Shown here piece after piece: positions 1-9,660 of a stretch of DNA of 64,000 bases. The notes under the pieces are model-generated. The model saw nothing but the letters and a program-made list of their open reading frames with translations, was not told the origin of the DNA and made no database searches. The position numbers and the translations under genes are program-made. This stretch comes from Azorinus chamasolen (taxonomy: Eukaryota; Mollusca; Bivalvia; Cardiida; Solecurtidae): positions 62,538,953 to 62,602,952 of the forward strand of contig OY755239.1 in the NCBI GenBank assembly GCA_963576725.1, written 5' to 3'. Numbering within the stretch: the stretch's first letter is position 1; every line of letters starts with the position of its first letter.

Positions 1-510
1 CCTGAAAGTTTGAAGAAATTATGTTGAAAAAGAAAGGAGGAGTTAGTTGCACAAGAAATTGCTACCCGAAACTATCAAAGGGCAATAACTCCAGAATGAA
101 AAATGATATGAGAGTTATCTCACTGATATGCACAACTACACATCAGTATCTATCATTCCTGAAAGTTTGAAGAAATTATGTTGAAAAATAAAGGAGGAGT
201 TAGTTGCACAAGAAATTGCTACCCGAAACTATCAAAGGGCAATAACTCCAGAATGAAAAATGATATGAGAGTTATCTCACTGATATGCACAACTACACAT
301 CAGTATCTATCATTCCTGAAAGTTTGGAAGAAATTATGTTGAAAAATAAAGGAGGAGTTAGTTGCACAAGAAATTGCTAACGGACGGACGGACGGACGTA
401 CTAACAAATGGGTAGTTGTGTGACTTTTTCCTTTGATCTTTTCTTGTGGGACTAGTCCCACAAGAAAAACTATTTTTGGCTCTAACTTTGGAAAAGAATG
501 ATCTGGAAGC

Positions 511-531
511 TAACCCTAACCCTAACCCTAT
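511..531. repeat. Short interstitial telomere-like repeat
   Basis: Three copies of TAACCC (the complement of TTAGGG) inside element K. It is too short to mark a chromosome fusion and is probably incidental. Confidence 0.6.
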
Positions 532-541
532 GTCCCACAAC

Positions 542-612
542 TGGCCAGGTTAATGTCACAAGAAATGGCCAGGTTAATGTCACAAGAGATGGCCAGGTTA
601 ATGATTTTACTT
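542..612. repeat. 25-bp direct repeat, three copies
   Basis: TGGCCAGGTTAATG followed by TCACAAGA(A/G)A occurs three times head to tail inside element K. Confidence 0.7.
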
Positions 613-729
613 GTGCGACTAGTTAGAAAAAGTCACACAACTACCCTTTGGTGAGTGCGGACAGACGGACAGACGGACGGACGGACGACATGCGCCATAC
701 CATAATACGTCCCTTCGGGCGTATAAAAA

Positions 730-1081
730 ATGCAGTCAGAATGTCAAAGAACTTAGATCTTGATGAGACATAAAGTGACTCGGTATCGGACATGGATCCG
801 AACTGTTTTCAAAGTTATAACCAACTCATCTAATAGAGTTGAAAGAGCTCATTCAAAGCACTGAATTATGCATCAAGATGTTCCGAGGCTAGACATAGTT
901 GTATCCTATTACAATCCTCTTGTGCCTTTCGACAGTCGCAATCCAATGCTTATTATCGATGCATGCCTTTAACAATTTGTTAATGAAATAAATCCTGTCT
1001 ACCAATATATATCCATTTCCACTCATCCCTAAAATTGTCCAAAATTGACAGGATGAATGGCAAAACAATAGATGTTTAGAA
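730..1081. other. Non-coding, one decayed M-type core
   Basis: CTTAGATCTTGATGAGACAT and a mirrored GGATCCGAACTG at about 750-812 look like a worn M palindrome. I see nothing else in this stretch. Confidence 0.4.
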
Positions 1082-1398
1082 CAACAGATAACTGTGCATA
1101 ATACTGAGCAACAGATAAATGTGTGTTCTCGTGTACTAAAATCATCATTTCTCCACCAAATCCTATGTTGTGAACACTTTTTAGAATCGTCTCTTAGAGA
1201 CGATTCTGAGCAACAGATAAATGTGTGTTCTCATGTCCTAAAATCATCATTTCTCCACCAAATCTTATGTTGTGACCACTCTTTTGTATCGTCTCGTAAA
1301 AACGATTCTAAAGAATGGTTATAACATAGGATTTAATGGAGAAATAATGAAGTTATTCTTGAAAATGGTTTAATTTAGGCATCTTATCTGGACCTCTG
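1082..1398. mobile_element. F palindromic element, partial tandem duplication
   Basis: The left part (CAACAGATAA..TTTCTCCACCAAATC.TATGTTGTGA) occurs twice, at about 1108 and 1208. A single right arm (TGGTTATAACATAGGATTTAATGGAGAAAT) and terminal ATCTTATCTGGACCTCTG follow. Copy 1 carries a complete small stem, CGTCTCTTAGAGACG. Confidence 0.6.
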
Positions 1399-1456
1399 GA
1401 TGTTGGAAAATCATCAAAGCCTGCATAATAGGTAAGACTGACAATTATCCTGAATA

Positions 1457-1578
1457 CAAGAGTGTTCGAAGGAACACATGTGTCACCTGCTGGGAGAACA
1501 CTGTTACAATAAAATAAAAAGAAAATGTGATGAATAGACAGACGGACTGACAGACAGATGGACGGACAGATAGACGAC
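1457..1578 (+). mobile_element. Element I, internally deleted
   Basis: AGTGTTCGAAGGAACACATGTGTCACCTGC at 1460 matches the start of the longer I copy at 9661. It runs straight into a GACAGACGGAC-type run at 1538-1575, with the tandem core missing. Confidence 0.5.
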
Positions 1579-1626
1579 TGGAGGTCATTTGATGAAGAAT
1601 ACGGAATATAAATGATGCAAAAATCT

Positions 1627-1858
1627 TTAACCCTTTAGTCCATTAATACGCCTTTTTACGCCTTTGCAAACAGAGAATAGAGGAGCCGTCTTATCAGGGT
1701 CTGCTCTGTTTGCTTAGTTTATATAGATATGGTTCTACACTTTCTGCCAAGGTCAAAACTTTCTGCGTCCATTGACTGTTATAAATAACAGTTAACCTAA
1801 TTAACATTCATGGCGGTATTTCTTTCTTACATAAATATTCATGGAGGAAAGGAGTAAA
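1627..1858 (-). mobile_element. C palindromic element
   Basis: TTAACCCTTTAGTCC at the left end and GGAGGAAAGGAGTAAA at the right. The core (CAAACAGAG..GGAGCCGTCTTATCAGGGTC) has lost part of one arm. The long arm carries AATATTCATG. Confidence 0.65.
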
Positions 1859-1917
1859 TCATGATACCGGCTGTAGATAAGGCACAGACTAATCTATCAA
1901 AATCTTTTATTTCTCAG

Positions 1918-2016
1918 CTATACCTTGTCTTGCTACAACTCAACAGAGAATCACCTCTCGAAGACCAAACTGATGAGTTGCAGCAAGATTTGGCAGAAAA
2001 ATATCCAATTATAGTT
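1918..2016 (+). CDS. Possible exon or exon remnant, unknown product
   Basis: A good 3' splice site (CTAAT branch-like motif, then CTTTTATTTCTCAG at 1904-1917) precedes a frame open for 33 codons starting LYLVLLQLNRESPLED. An N element is inserted at the TTAA at 2017, and I see no convincing donor before it. The frame also stays open upstream to an ATG at 1861, so the splice site may be coincidental. Product unknown; this could be a decayed exon or chance. Confidence 0.2.
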
Positions 2017-2228
2017 TTAACCCTTACTACACTGAGTTTTCAAATGGACTATTCCAAAATTCAATTCGGTCAAGCTTATGGTGAATATTCAGGGGGGTTT
2101 CTAAACAAAAGTGAAACATGACAAACAGTGCAGACCCTGATGAGAGGGCTCCTCTAGGAGCCCTCTCATCAGGATCTACACTGTTTGCAAAGGAGATTAG
2201 TGACTCGTGCCCACACAATATGGGTTAA
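2017..2228 (-). mobile_element. N palindromic element
   Basis: TTAA at both ends. The core AGAGGGCTCC/GGAGCCCTCT at 2143-2166 is a perfect palindrome. The outer part (ATTCAATTCGGTCAAGCTTA..GAATATTCAGGG) matches the other N copies at 19520 and 58709. Confidence 0.7.
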
Positions 2229-2559
2229 TTAGACTCTTATTTTTAATCCTGCTCTATGGACCAATTTGTATCAATTTTTTAAAAAACGTTTTGATCCTGA
2301 TGAACCATCAATTAGCTTTTCATCTCATCAAGATCAAAACTGTCTGAACATTGATGACAACAATAACTACAATGACGGCAACAACGATGATGACAACACG
2401 ACGTCGAGGGAGTTACGACAATAGCTCGTATTTTTTCTTCCAAAAACAGACTAGCTAAATATTAAAGACAAAAGTACTATGGGAATTGTAGCGGACGAAA
2501 AATGTTGGCCAACAATTAGTGTACAAAGAGATCACCTTTTACTCCATACATCGACCTGT
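2229..2559. other. Decayed M-like core and Helentron-type tail
   Basis: GTTTTGATCCTGATGA..CATCAAGATCAAAAC (2288-2341) is an imperfect palindrome. It is followed by a CAACAA/GACGACG-rich stretch ending GCTCGTATTTTTTCTTCC..AGACTAGCTAAA (2345-2457). That tail recurs at 29366-29453. Confidence 0.45.
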
Positions 2560-2751
2560 TAATACCTGAATAAATCTACCAAAAAGGAGCATTTACTAGA
2601 GAAAAGGATTTTTTTATAATTATGTAGTTTTGAAACCATTGTGATAAAGAGAGCATTTGCTCCTGTGGAGGCTCTATTTATCACAATGGTTTTAGGAAGT
2701 GCCTATTACAGAGGTGTAGAAAAGCGTATTTATGGAGGAAATTAGGGTTAA
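2560..2751 (+). mobile_element. A palindromic element, left end missing
   Basis: Contains the long-arm motif AAATCTACCAAAAAGGAGCA and the core GAGCATTTGCTCC. The right end GGGTTAA is intact. The left TTAA end has been replaced by C-type sequence. Confidence 0.65.
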
Positions 2752-2778
2752 TACCCTTTTTAACAGAGTGTTCCTTTG

Positions 2779-2983
2779 ACACATTCCCTCCTTAAATGAC
2801 GCCTTTTAAAGTCATTTTTTGAAACCACTGTGATAAATAGAGCATTTGCTGCTCTATTTATCACAATGGTTTCAAAACTACACAAGTTCAAAAACAATTT
2901 CCTTTTATCTAGTAAATGCTCCTTTTTGGTAGATTTATTCAAAGAGGTAGGATCTAAAAATAGCCTATGAGGGAATGGGTTAA
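2779..2983 (-). mobile_element. A palindromic element with shortened core
   Basis: ACATTCCCTCC to GAGGGAATGGGTTAA. The core is reduced to GAGCATTTGCTGCTCTATTT, so the inner TCCTATAGGA is deleted. Confidence 0.75.
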
Positions 2984-3051
2984 CAGAGAAAGGGTTAAAT
3001 CAGTATACTTCTCAGGAAATGAACAGTCAACTGCTCAGACTGTTGATTAAG

Positions 3052-3214
3052 TCACTTGTACCCTAGACATGATCTAAGACTGGCAACAAATATCTTTAGA
3101 AGTAAGTCAAATGACAAAATGTCTTCCGTTTCATTGAGATTTATATTCTGGATTGCATTTGCATTTATTTCTTCTTCTTCAAGATTTGTAGATGAAACTT
3201 TTGATAGTGACAAA
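3052..3214 (-). CDS. Possible terminal exon, unknown product
   Basis: On the minus strand, CTTAAAGCAG is followed by a frame open for 53 codons that ends in TGA at 3052-3054. It contains an acidic run (LEEEEINANAIQNINLNETE) and then a hydrophobic segment (LSFDLLLKIFVASL). A C-type fragment sits just upstream of the proposed acceptor and no clear polypyrimidine tract remains. It could belong to the minus-strand gene at 25.9-28.2 kb, but its entry phase (2) does not follow directly from the candidate exon at 10.77 kb, so another exon would be needed. Confidence 0.3.
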
Positions 3215-3226
3215 CTGCTTTAAGGT

Positions 3227-3349
3227 TAACCCGTTGCCCAAGGAAATACATTGTAATGACATCATGAATATTAATTAGATGAATTTTTATATATTTTTTA
3301 CTCATGAACACAGAAACTTTTGGTCATTACAGAAATGGTACAGTACACT
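3227..3349 (+). mobile_element. C element fragment
   Basis: GACATCATGAATATTAATTAG and ..TTTTGGTCATTACAG are C long-arm sequence. It is cut at 3350 by an A element. Confidence 0.5.
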
Positions 3350-3580
3350 TTAACCCATTCCCTCATGTTGACGCCTTTTGACGACTCTGTAAAAGTCACT
3401 TTTTGAAACAATTGTGATAAACAGAGCAATTGCTCCATATAGGAGCAAATGCTCTATTTATCACAATGATTTCTTAACTACACAATTCTAACATTTTCTT
3501 TTGCTCTAGTAAATGCTCCTTTTTGGTAAATTTATTCAAAGAGGTTGCGTCTAAAAATAGCCCATGAGGGAATGGGTTAA
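3350..3580 (-). mobile_element. A palindromic element
   Basis: TTAACCCATTCCCTCAT to ATGAGGGAATGGGTTAA, complete. Confidence 0.85.
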
Positions 3581-3984
3581 GTAGTTGCAAAGATGTTTAG
3601 TCTCTTCACAACATCACCATAGGTGCTCTAAGCTGAGATGTTTCCAAACACAAACATAAATATTTCTTTTTTGGCACTCTGAGTCATAATTTGTATCAGT
3701 TCACTTCTGGAAATGTAGCAGGCCCTGATCAGACAACTCCTTTGGGAGCCATCTTTTCTGGGCCTACTCTTTTGCAGAGCCATAAAAAAGGTGGGATTAT
3801 CTTGTACCAGTACATGGTTATTGTACAAAACAGCCATGTTGTCTGAAATTACTGTCAGCTGACCTGTTATGGTCAAACAACAGGAAGTCATTGCACTAAA
3901 TAGCTGTGTTCTACAAGGACAATTTATCATTAGGCTAATTGGGAAACTCTATTTATCCTATGCATATGGACACCCAATCTACAC
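3581..3984. other. Mostly unique, one decayed core
   Basis: CCCTGATCAGACAACTCC..GGAGCCATCTTTTCTGGGCC at 3723-3763 is a worn B/C-type core. The 100-codon minus ORF here is a by-product of that repeat. Confidence 0.4.
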
Positions 3985-4197
3985 TACAGTATAACCTCTC
4001 TATAACGGCCACTTAATTACATCAAGTATTTTGTGTTAAAGGCAGGTAGCTGCTTAAATTTAAGCAAGGTGAAGGTATAACTGAACGCTCCTATAGGAGC
4101 GTTCTGTTTTACTTTCACCTTGCTTTAAGTGGCCACCTGTCCTAAATACCAAATAATAAACACAATTTAGTGGCCGTTATAGAGAGGTTTTACTGTA
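3985..4197. mobile_element. E pogo/Tigger-like MITE
   Basis: TA-flanked; CAGTATAACCTCTCTATAAC at the left mirrors CCGTTATAGAGAGGTTTTACTG at the right. The core is GAACGCTCCTATAGGAGCGTTC. CAGT ends with TA duplications are typical of pogo/Tigger. Confidence 0.8.
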
Positions 4198-4213
4198 TAC
4201 AATAGAACCTATT

Positions 4214-4463
4214 ATAACCCTTTCCTTCATACAAATGCCTTTTCAACCATTTGCAAGCAGAAGACTCAGATCAGATGACTCCTATAGGTCAGTCATCTGA
4301 TCAGGGTCTACTCTTTTTGCTAATGAAATTATAACATATCTAACTCTTTGGTTTCTACCAATACCAAACAATTCTGTATACATATGCCATTATAAAAATT
4401 CAGTGAATGAATATTCATGATTTTATTATTTCTTACATGAATATTGAAACAGGGAAGGGTTAA
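4214..4463 (-). mobile_element. B2 palindromic element
   Basis: TATAACCCTTTCCTTC to ACAGGGAAGGGTTAA. The core reads AGATGACTCCTATAGGTCAGTCATCTG, with one arm altered. Confidence 0.7.
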
Positions 4464-4470
4464 GTGACCA

Positions 4471-5493
4471 TGAACAAGCAAAAAAATGCGGAACCGCATT
4501 AAAGCCGGATTTTTTTGTGTTGACCTTGACCCAATTTCATGTATCCTTGTATCAACTGAAAGGCAATCACCCAAGCTATCTGCATACCAAATATATATTG
4601 TCTAGCCCATGTAGTTCAGAAGTTATAAAAACACTTTTATGACAGCCAATGTTTCAAAATAGTGACCTTGACCTGATTTCAGGTATCTTTATGTCATCCG
4701 TAAGGACCTTACCAAAGCTATCTGAATATCAAAGGTGAATTGCCTAGCACTCGTGGACCAGAAGTTATAGCAAAATGTCAAAGTTTTTTCAAAATAGTGA
4801 CCGTGACCCAATTTCATATATCCTTGTATCAACTGAAAGGCCTTCACTAAAGCTATCTCTATACCATATATGAATTGTCTAGTATATGAGGTGCAGCAGT
4901 TAAGAAAAAATGTTGAAGTTTTTCAGTGATGGCCAACTTGTCAAAATAGTGACCTTGACCTTGATCTAATTTCAAATATCTTCATATCAACTGAAAGGCC
5001 TTTACCAAACCATTTGTATACCAAAGATGAATTGCCTAGCATTTGTAGTTCAGAAGTTATAGCAATGTTAAAGTTTGTTAAAAATGGCAAAGTTTTCAAA
5101 ATAGTTACCTTGACCTTGACCTGATTTCACGTATCCTTGTATCAAGTGAAAGGCCTTCACCCAAGCTATCTGCATACCAAATATGAATGGTCTAGCTTAA
5201 GTAATTAAGAAGTTATAAGCAATGCTAAAGTATTGTTAACAACAGCAAAGTTTTGGAAATAGTGACCTTGACCGTGACCTGACTTCATGTATCCTTGTAT
5301 CAAGTGAAAGGCCTTCACCCAAGATATCTGCATACCAGACATGAATGATCTAGCTTAAGTAATTCAGAAGTTATAAGCAATGTTAAAGTTTTGTTAACGA
5401 CAGCCCGCCGCCGCACACCCGCCCGCCCAACTGCCCACCCGGTTTTTGCCGAACAATAAGCCGAGATTTTTCTCGAAAAATCCAGCTAAAAAT
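4471..5493 (+). mobile_element. Pearl/Helentron-like element J
   Basis: Starts with a foldback, AATGCGGAACCGCATT. Six degenerate core units of about 140-157 bp follow, marked by GTGACCTTGACC..TATCCTTGTATCAA. Next comes a CCGCCGCACACCCGCCCGCCC run in place of the usual GACGGACA, and a terminal hairpin GATTTTTCTCGAAAAATC before CAGCTAAAAA. Confidence 0.65.
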
Positions 5494-5498
5494 AGGTC

Positions 5499-6801
5499 TA
5501 ACTAGAGGTTTTTGTCACAAAAACGGATGTCTCCCCTCTAATAAAAACAATATGTAAAGGGAAATCACTAAAAATGTTATGGTCTTGATGAATGATACTT
5601 CCCCTCATTATGCGCTTTCCAAACCACATTTTTCAAGAAGAAAATGATAACAGCAAATAATTCCAAAAATTCTGATACCAGATTTATGGCCCTTGTGCAT
5701 GACACTTACTTTTATCATGCTCTTTCCAAAAATAAAATGTCATTCCAATAGCATTAGTCGAACAGGAGTTATTGATCGGCCAAAAAAATGTAATAAAGGG
5801 CAATAACTCCAAAAGTATTGAAGCAAGAGTTATGGCCCTTGTTCATGACACTTTCTCTCATCATGCTCTTTCCATGTATGAAGTTTCAATACGATGGCAA
5901 GAGCCATGTAGGAGTTATCGTCCGGACAAGAAAGCATTAAACAAATGTACAAGGGGCAATAACTCTAAATTTATTGAAGCTCGAGTTAAGGATCTTATGC
6001 ATGACACTTTCTCTTATCATGATCTTCCCATGTATGAAGTTTCACTCCAATGGCATGTGTCACATAGGAGTTTGTGATTGTGATTTTTTTTACAAAGGGC
6101 AATAACTCCAATATTAATGAAGCCAGAGTTATGGACCTTGTGCATGACACTTCCTCTCGTTATGATCTTTCCATATATGAAGTTTCAATCCAATGGCATG
6201 AGCCATATAGAAGTTATCTTCCGGACAAAAAAGTGTGATTTTTTTTTACAAAGGGCAATAACTCCTATATTAGTGAAGCCAGAGTTATGTACCTTGTGCA
6301 TGACACTTCCTCTCATTATGCTCTTTCCATATATGAAGTTTCAATCAACTGGCATCAGGCATATTGAAGTTATTGTCCGGACAAAAAATTGTGATATTTT
6401 TTACAAAGGGCAATAACTCCAATATTAGTGAAGCCAGAGTTATGGACCTTGTGCATGACACTTCCTCTTGTCATGATCTTTCCATATATGAAGTTTCAAT
6501 CCAATGGCACGAGCCATATAGAAGTTATCGTCCGGACAAAAAAGTATGATTTTTTTTTTACAAGGGGCAATAACTCCTATATTAGTGAAGCCAGAGTTAT
6601 GGACCTTGTGCATGACACTTCCTCTCATTATGCTCTTTCCATACATGAAGTTTCAATCAACTGGCATCAGGCATATTGAAGTTATGGTCCGGACAAAAAG
6701 TGTGATGGACAGACAGACAGACGGATGGACAGACAGACAGACAGACAACTCTCACGAAAACAATATGTCTCCCCCATATAAATATGGGGGGAGACATAAT
6801 T
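5499..6801 (+). mobile_element. Pearl/Helentron-like element G, copy 1
   Basis: AACTAGAGGTTTTTGTCACA start with subterminal ATGTCTCCCC. About eight core units of about 155 bp (AAGGGCAATAACTCC..) alternate between two subtypes in the distal half. A GACAGACAGACGGATGG run at 6708-6747 and the hairpin CTCCCCCATATAAATATGGGGGGAG close the element. The hairpin arm GGGGAGACAT is the inverse of the 5' subterminal motif. Copy 2 lies at 22930. Confidence 0.75.
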
Positions 6802-6857
6802 ATGATTCTGTAAGGCAGGTGGTAGTTTAAAGCAGGTCCTAACTGAGTCAACCCTGT

Positions 6858-7077
6858 TTAACCCATTCCCTCATAGGCTATGTTTTATATCCAACCATTT
6901 TGAACAAATCTATCCAAAATGAGCATTAACTGGAGAAAAGGAAAATTTTAGAATTGTGTAGTTTGAAACCATTGTGATAAACAGAGCATTTGCTCCAATA
7001 GGAGCAAATGCCCTATTTATCACAATGGTTTCACCAGGTGACTTTTACAAAGGCGTATTTATGAAGGAAAGGGTTAA
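6858..7077 (+). mobile_element. A palindromic element
   Basis: TTAACCCATTCCCTCATAGG to AAGGAAAGGGTTAA. The right end resembles the B/C right end, suggesting exchange between families. Confidence 0.8.
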
Positions 7078-7221
7078 AAGGACATCAATGACTCGTTTCC
7101 CCATATCGAAAAGGCAAATAGTGTAGACCCTGAGCAAACTGGAGCTCCACCTGGACCAGTTTGATCTGGGTCCACACTATCTGCATAAGTTTAACAAGTC
7201 AAATATTAACAGTATATATGG
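7078..7221. mobile_element. N-like element fragment
   Basis: GACTCGTTTCCCCATA..GCAAATAGTGTAGACCCTGA and a mirrored TGATCTGGGTCCACACTATC. No intact ends. Confidence 0.4.
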
Positions 7222-7605
7222 TACAGTAAAACCTGTCTTAACCCATTCCTTCATAGGCTATTTTTAGACCCAACCTTTATAATTGATTGAGCAAAGGGAA
7301 AAATGTTAGAATTGCATAGTTTTGAAACCATTGTGATAAATAGAGCATTTGCTCCATATGAGCAAATGCTCTATTCATCACAATGGTTTCAAAAAGTGAC
7401 GTTTACAGAGGCATCAAAAGGCGTCAATATGAGGGAATGCCTGTTAAGCGTCTTTGTATTGATTAAGCACAGAAAACTTAAAAGGTAGGTGGTTGCTTAA
7501 TGCAGGGCACAAGTAATGCAGAAAGCTCCTACAGGAGCTTTCTGCATTATTTTTCACCTACATTAAGCTACTACCAGCCCTTCAAACAAATAATTAGACC
7601 TCTTT
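7222..7605. mobile_element. Q pogo-like MITE interrupted by an A element
   Basis: TA-CAGTAAAACCTGTC start. After the A insertion it continues with GTAGGTGGTTGCTTAATGCAGG and the core AGAAAGCTCC/GGAGCTTTCT. The right end is worn. Confidence 0.6.
7238..7447 (+). mobile_element. A palindromic element nested in Q
   Basis: Exact TTAA on both sides. The left terminus is CCCATTCCTTC but the right is GAATGCCTG, so one terminus has mutated. Confidence 0.8.
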
Positions 7606-8050
7606 TTGATGGTAATATGATTTTTTTTTTCTGTGAAATTCATTTCGATGTTTTGCTTAGATTGCCTCCTTACATCGATAGTTTTCAATTTAACTTTTTA
7701 CACGCGAGTGGCGAATTTATGATTACTTATTCAACAGGAAACAGTTTGAATTCAATTGTGACGTCTCACAGGAGACATAGTGCCTGACATTGGTTGGCTT
7801 TTTTAACTAGGACATGGAAGGGAAATTAAAAATAAATTAAAAAATAACTTTGAGAAATGTCATGGATGAATTTTCTTGCAGACAGCATAACCTGTAAATG
7901 CTTCATCTTTCAGTACTACAGTCATCAGCACAAAAGGTTTGATAAAATTTTGCGAACATTTTGAATCCATGCCACTCCATGTTCAATTAAGATTTAATAC
8001 TAAATGAGATTTTCTGAAAGTCTTGGCCATTTGTACAAAGAGTTCATCAA
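7606..8050. other. Mostly unique intronic or intergenic DNA
   Basis: A worn M fragment lies at about 7697-7790 (CACGCGAGTGGCGAATTTATG, GTTTGAATTCAA, GTCTCACAGGAG). The rest is single-copy and holds the candidate at 7860-7982. Confidence 0.4.
7860..7982 (-). CDS. Coding-like segment, unknown product
   Basis: Minus-strand frame of 40 codons (TWSGMDSKCSQNFIKPFVLM.., ending GYAVCKKIHP, stop at 7860-7862). The only in-frame acceptor, GGAG at the start, is weak. GTTATG lies 3' of ACAG as a possible donor. Amino-acid make-up looks natural, but a 40-codon open frame is not decisive. Confidence 0.22.
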   Translation of the reverse strand, partial: TWSGMDSKCSQNFIKPFVLMTVVLKDEAFTGYAVCKKIHP

Positions 8051-8269
8051 TTCATTCCCTGTTCTCTATACAAATGTCAATACCTACTGAATATTCATGG
8101 ACAAAATAGTTACATGTATAATGAAATTTGGAAGGCCAAGCATTCTACCTTTATTTTAGAAACTAAAGAAACAGATCTATTGAATTCCATTAGCAAACAG
8201 AGCATACACTGGTCAGACGGCTCCCAATATGCATGCATGAAAAGGCATTTATATGAAGGAAAGGGTCAA
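8051..8269 (+). mobile_element. B palindromic element, decayed
   Basis: TTCATTCCCTGTTCT to GAAGGAAAGGGTCAA. The core is largely lost (AGAGCATACACTGGTCAGACGGCTCC then a deletion). Confidence 0.65.
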
Positions 8270-8358
8270 CCCTTTACTCCATAGATTCTCCCTTTAACTC
8301 TTTTGCAAAGCAGAGTAAACCCAGATCAGATAGCTCCTGTAGAAGTCTTCTTTTAATT

Positions 8359-8573
8359 TTAACTCTTTGCACACTAATAGCGAAACTGTGATTACTTTAT
8401 GCAAACAGTTAGGATCCAGATGAGACACCGCATAATGCGGCGTCTCATCAGGATCGAAACTGTTTGTCACCGTGACCATATTTTTGCAAAAAAATGAGAG
8501 AAAATTTATATTAAGAATTGAAGCAGACGACAATTGTTGCAGACGAAAAATTACCTGGCATGCAAATAGTTAA
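8359..8573. mobile_element. M palindromic element nested in C
   Basis: TTAACTCTTTGCACAC to CATGCAAATAGTTAA. The core is CAAACAGTTAGGATCCAGA..ATGAGACACCGCATAATGCG..GCGTCTCATCAGGATC. Confidence 0.75.
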
Positions 8574-8688
8574 TCAGGGTGTGCTCTGTTTGCCTTATAT
8601 ATGTTATACTACAGATGTGATTCAACAGTTTTTGTCATGGCCTTAATTTTCTGTGTTCATAATTATGCCATTATCAAAATTCATCTAA

Positions 8689-8905
8689 TTAACCCATTCC
8701 CTCATAGATCCAACCTCTCTGAATAAATCTACCGAAAAGGAGCATCAACTAGAGAAAAGGATTTTTTAGAATTTTGTAGTTTAAAACCATTGTGATAAAC
8801 AGAGCATTTGCTCCTATAGGAGCAAATGCTCTATTTATCACAATGGTTTCAGCAGGTGACTTTTGCAGAGGAGACAAAAGGCGTCAATATGAGGGAATGG
8901 GTTAA
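8689..8905 (+). mobile_element. A palindromic element nested in C
   Basis: TTAACCCATTCCCTCATAG to ATGAGGGAATGGGTTAA; perfect core. Confidence 0.85.
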
Positions 8906-8952
8906 TATTCATGATGGCATCATTTCTTACACGAAAATTCATGGAGTAAATG

Positions 8953-9126
8953 GTTAACCATTCTCTCGTATTGACGCCTGTCGATGCGTCTGTAGAAGTC
9001 ACTTTACGAAACCACTGTGATATACAAAGAATCTGAGCTCTGTAGGAGCAAATGCTCTATTATCACAATCATCATACTTTAAAAATACACAATTCCAAAA
9101 ATTTTCTAATATATGCTCCTTTATAA
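8953..9126 (-). mobile_element. A palindromic element, decayed
   Basis: TTAACCATTCTCTCGTATTG, worn core GAGCTCTGTAGGAGCAAATGC, and the right end lost before ATAATAAGCCC. Confidence 0.6.
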
Positions 9127-9660
9127 TAAGCCCTTTCCCTGTTCTTTGTTTATTTTACCGGCCGCGTGGCTCCAGTGGGTTCGATCCTCGGCCGCGACAG
9201 ACTAAAAGTCATTAAAAGTTGGTACTAGTAGCTCCTTTGTCTACGCTCGACATTAAAAGGGTAGTTCTAGGACTTTTCGGCCCGGTGTCAGGATAATGTG
9301 ATTGGGTGGGGTGCCCTTGCAATGTGCCCGCGGCGGAGGCATTCCATTGAGGCAGCACTATATAACTTGTCTCAAGCGGGTGCTGTCTGCAAATAACTGA
9401 AATACTGAAATACTGTTGGTCGGACGTAAAACTCAACTCACTCACTCACTCTTTGTTTATTACAAATTTCAATACCTACGGAATATTTATGGACAAATAT
9501 TTATAATGAAATATGGAAGGTGGAACATTGTAGCCATATAAGAAAGTAAAGAAACACCATTAGCCAACAGCAGACCCTAAACAGAAGGATCCTCTAGGAG
9601 TCGTCTGGTCTGGGTCTACTCTGTTTGTAAATGCATGCAAATGCATTTATATGAAAGACA
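9126..9660 (+). mobile_element. B palindromic element interrupted by a SINE
   Basis: CCCTTTCCCTGTTCTTTGTTT on the left resumes after the SINE at ACAAATTTCAATACC. The core is AGAAGGATCC/AGGAGTCGTCT. Confidence 0.75.
9155..9449 (+). mobile_element. tRNA-derived SINE, 5' truncated
   Basis: A 12-bp target duplication TCTTTGTTTATT flanks it (9143-9154 and 9450-9461). Near the 5' end, GGGTTCGATCCTCGG matches an RNA polymerase III B box. The 3' end is an ACTCACTCACTCACT tail. The A-box half of the tRNA head is missing, as expected of incomplete reverse transcription. Confidence 0.8.

Larger units (their letters stand above)
1..729 (+). mobile_element. Pearl/Helentron-like element K, 5' end outside window
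   Basis: Tandem core units of about 157 bp begin at 1, 158 and 315. They are followed by a (CGGA)n run at 381-398 and a second (GACGGACA)n run at about 660-688, and the element ends in a small hairpin (cgtcccttcgggcg) before GTATAAAAA. The segment GGGTAGTTGTGTGACTTTTT at 410 recurs inverted at 628-649, so the tail holds an inverted duplication. Tandem core, tetranucleotide run and terminal hairpin are the known layout of bivalve pearl elements and non-autonomous Helentrons; assignment to that class is inference. Confidence 0.6.
8266..8956 (-). mobile_element. C palindromic element carrying two insertions
   Basis: Pieces 8266-8358, 8574-8688 and 8906-8956 join into one C element. An M element interrupts the core and an A element interrupts the long arm, each at a TTAA. 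Confidence 0.75.

Noticed and set aside
511..531. Possible telomere-fusion relic
   Set aside because: Only three repeats, within a mobile element.
2027..2218. 63-codon minus ORF and similar ORFs at 14542, 17726, 20813, 29152, 52670
   Set aside because: They lie wholly or largely within palindromic element cores and share the DPDETAP peptide; open frames follow from the palindrome, not coding.
5772..6830. Overlapping plus ORFs in element G (and 23125-24259)
   Set aside because: Tandem non-coding core units; the same words occur in several frames.
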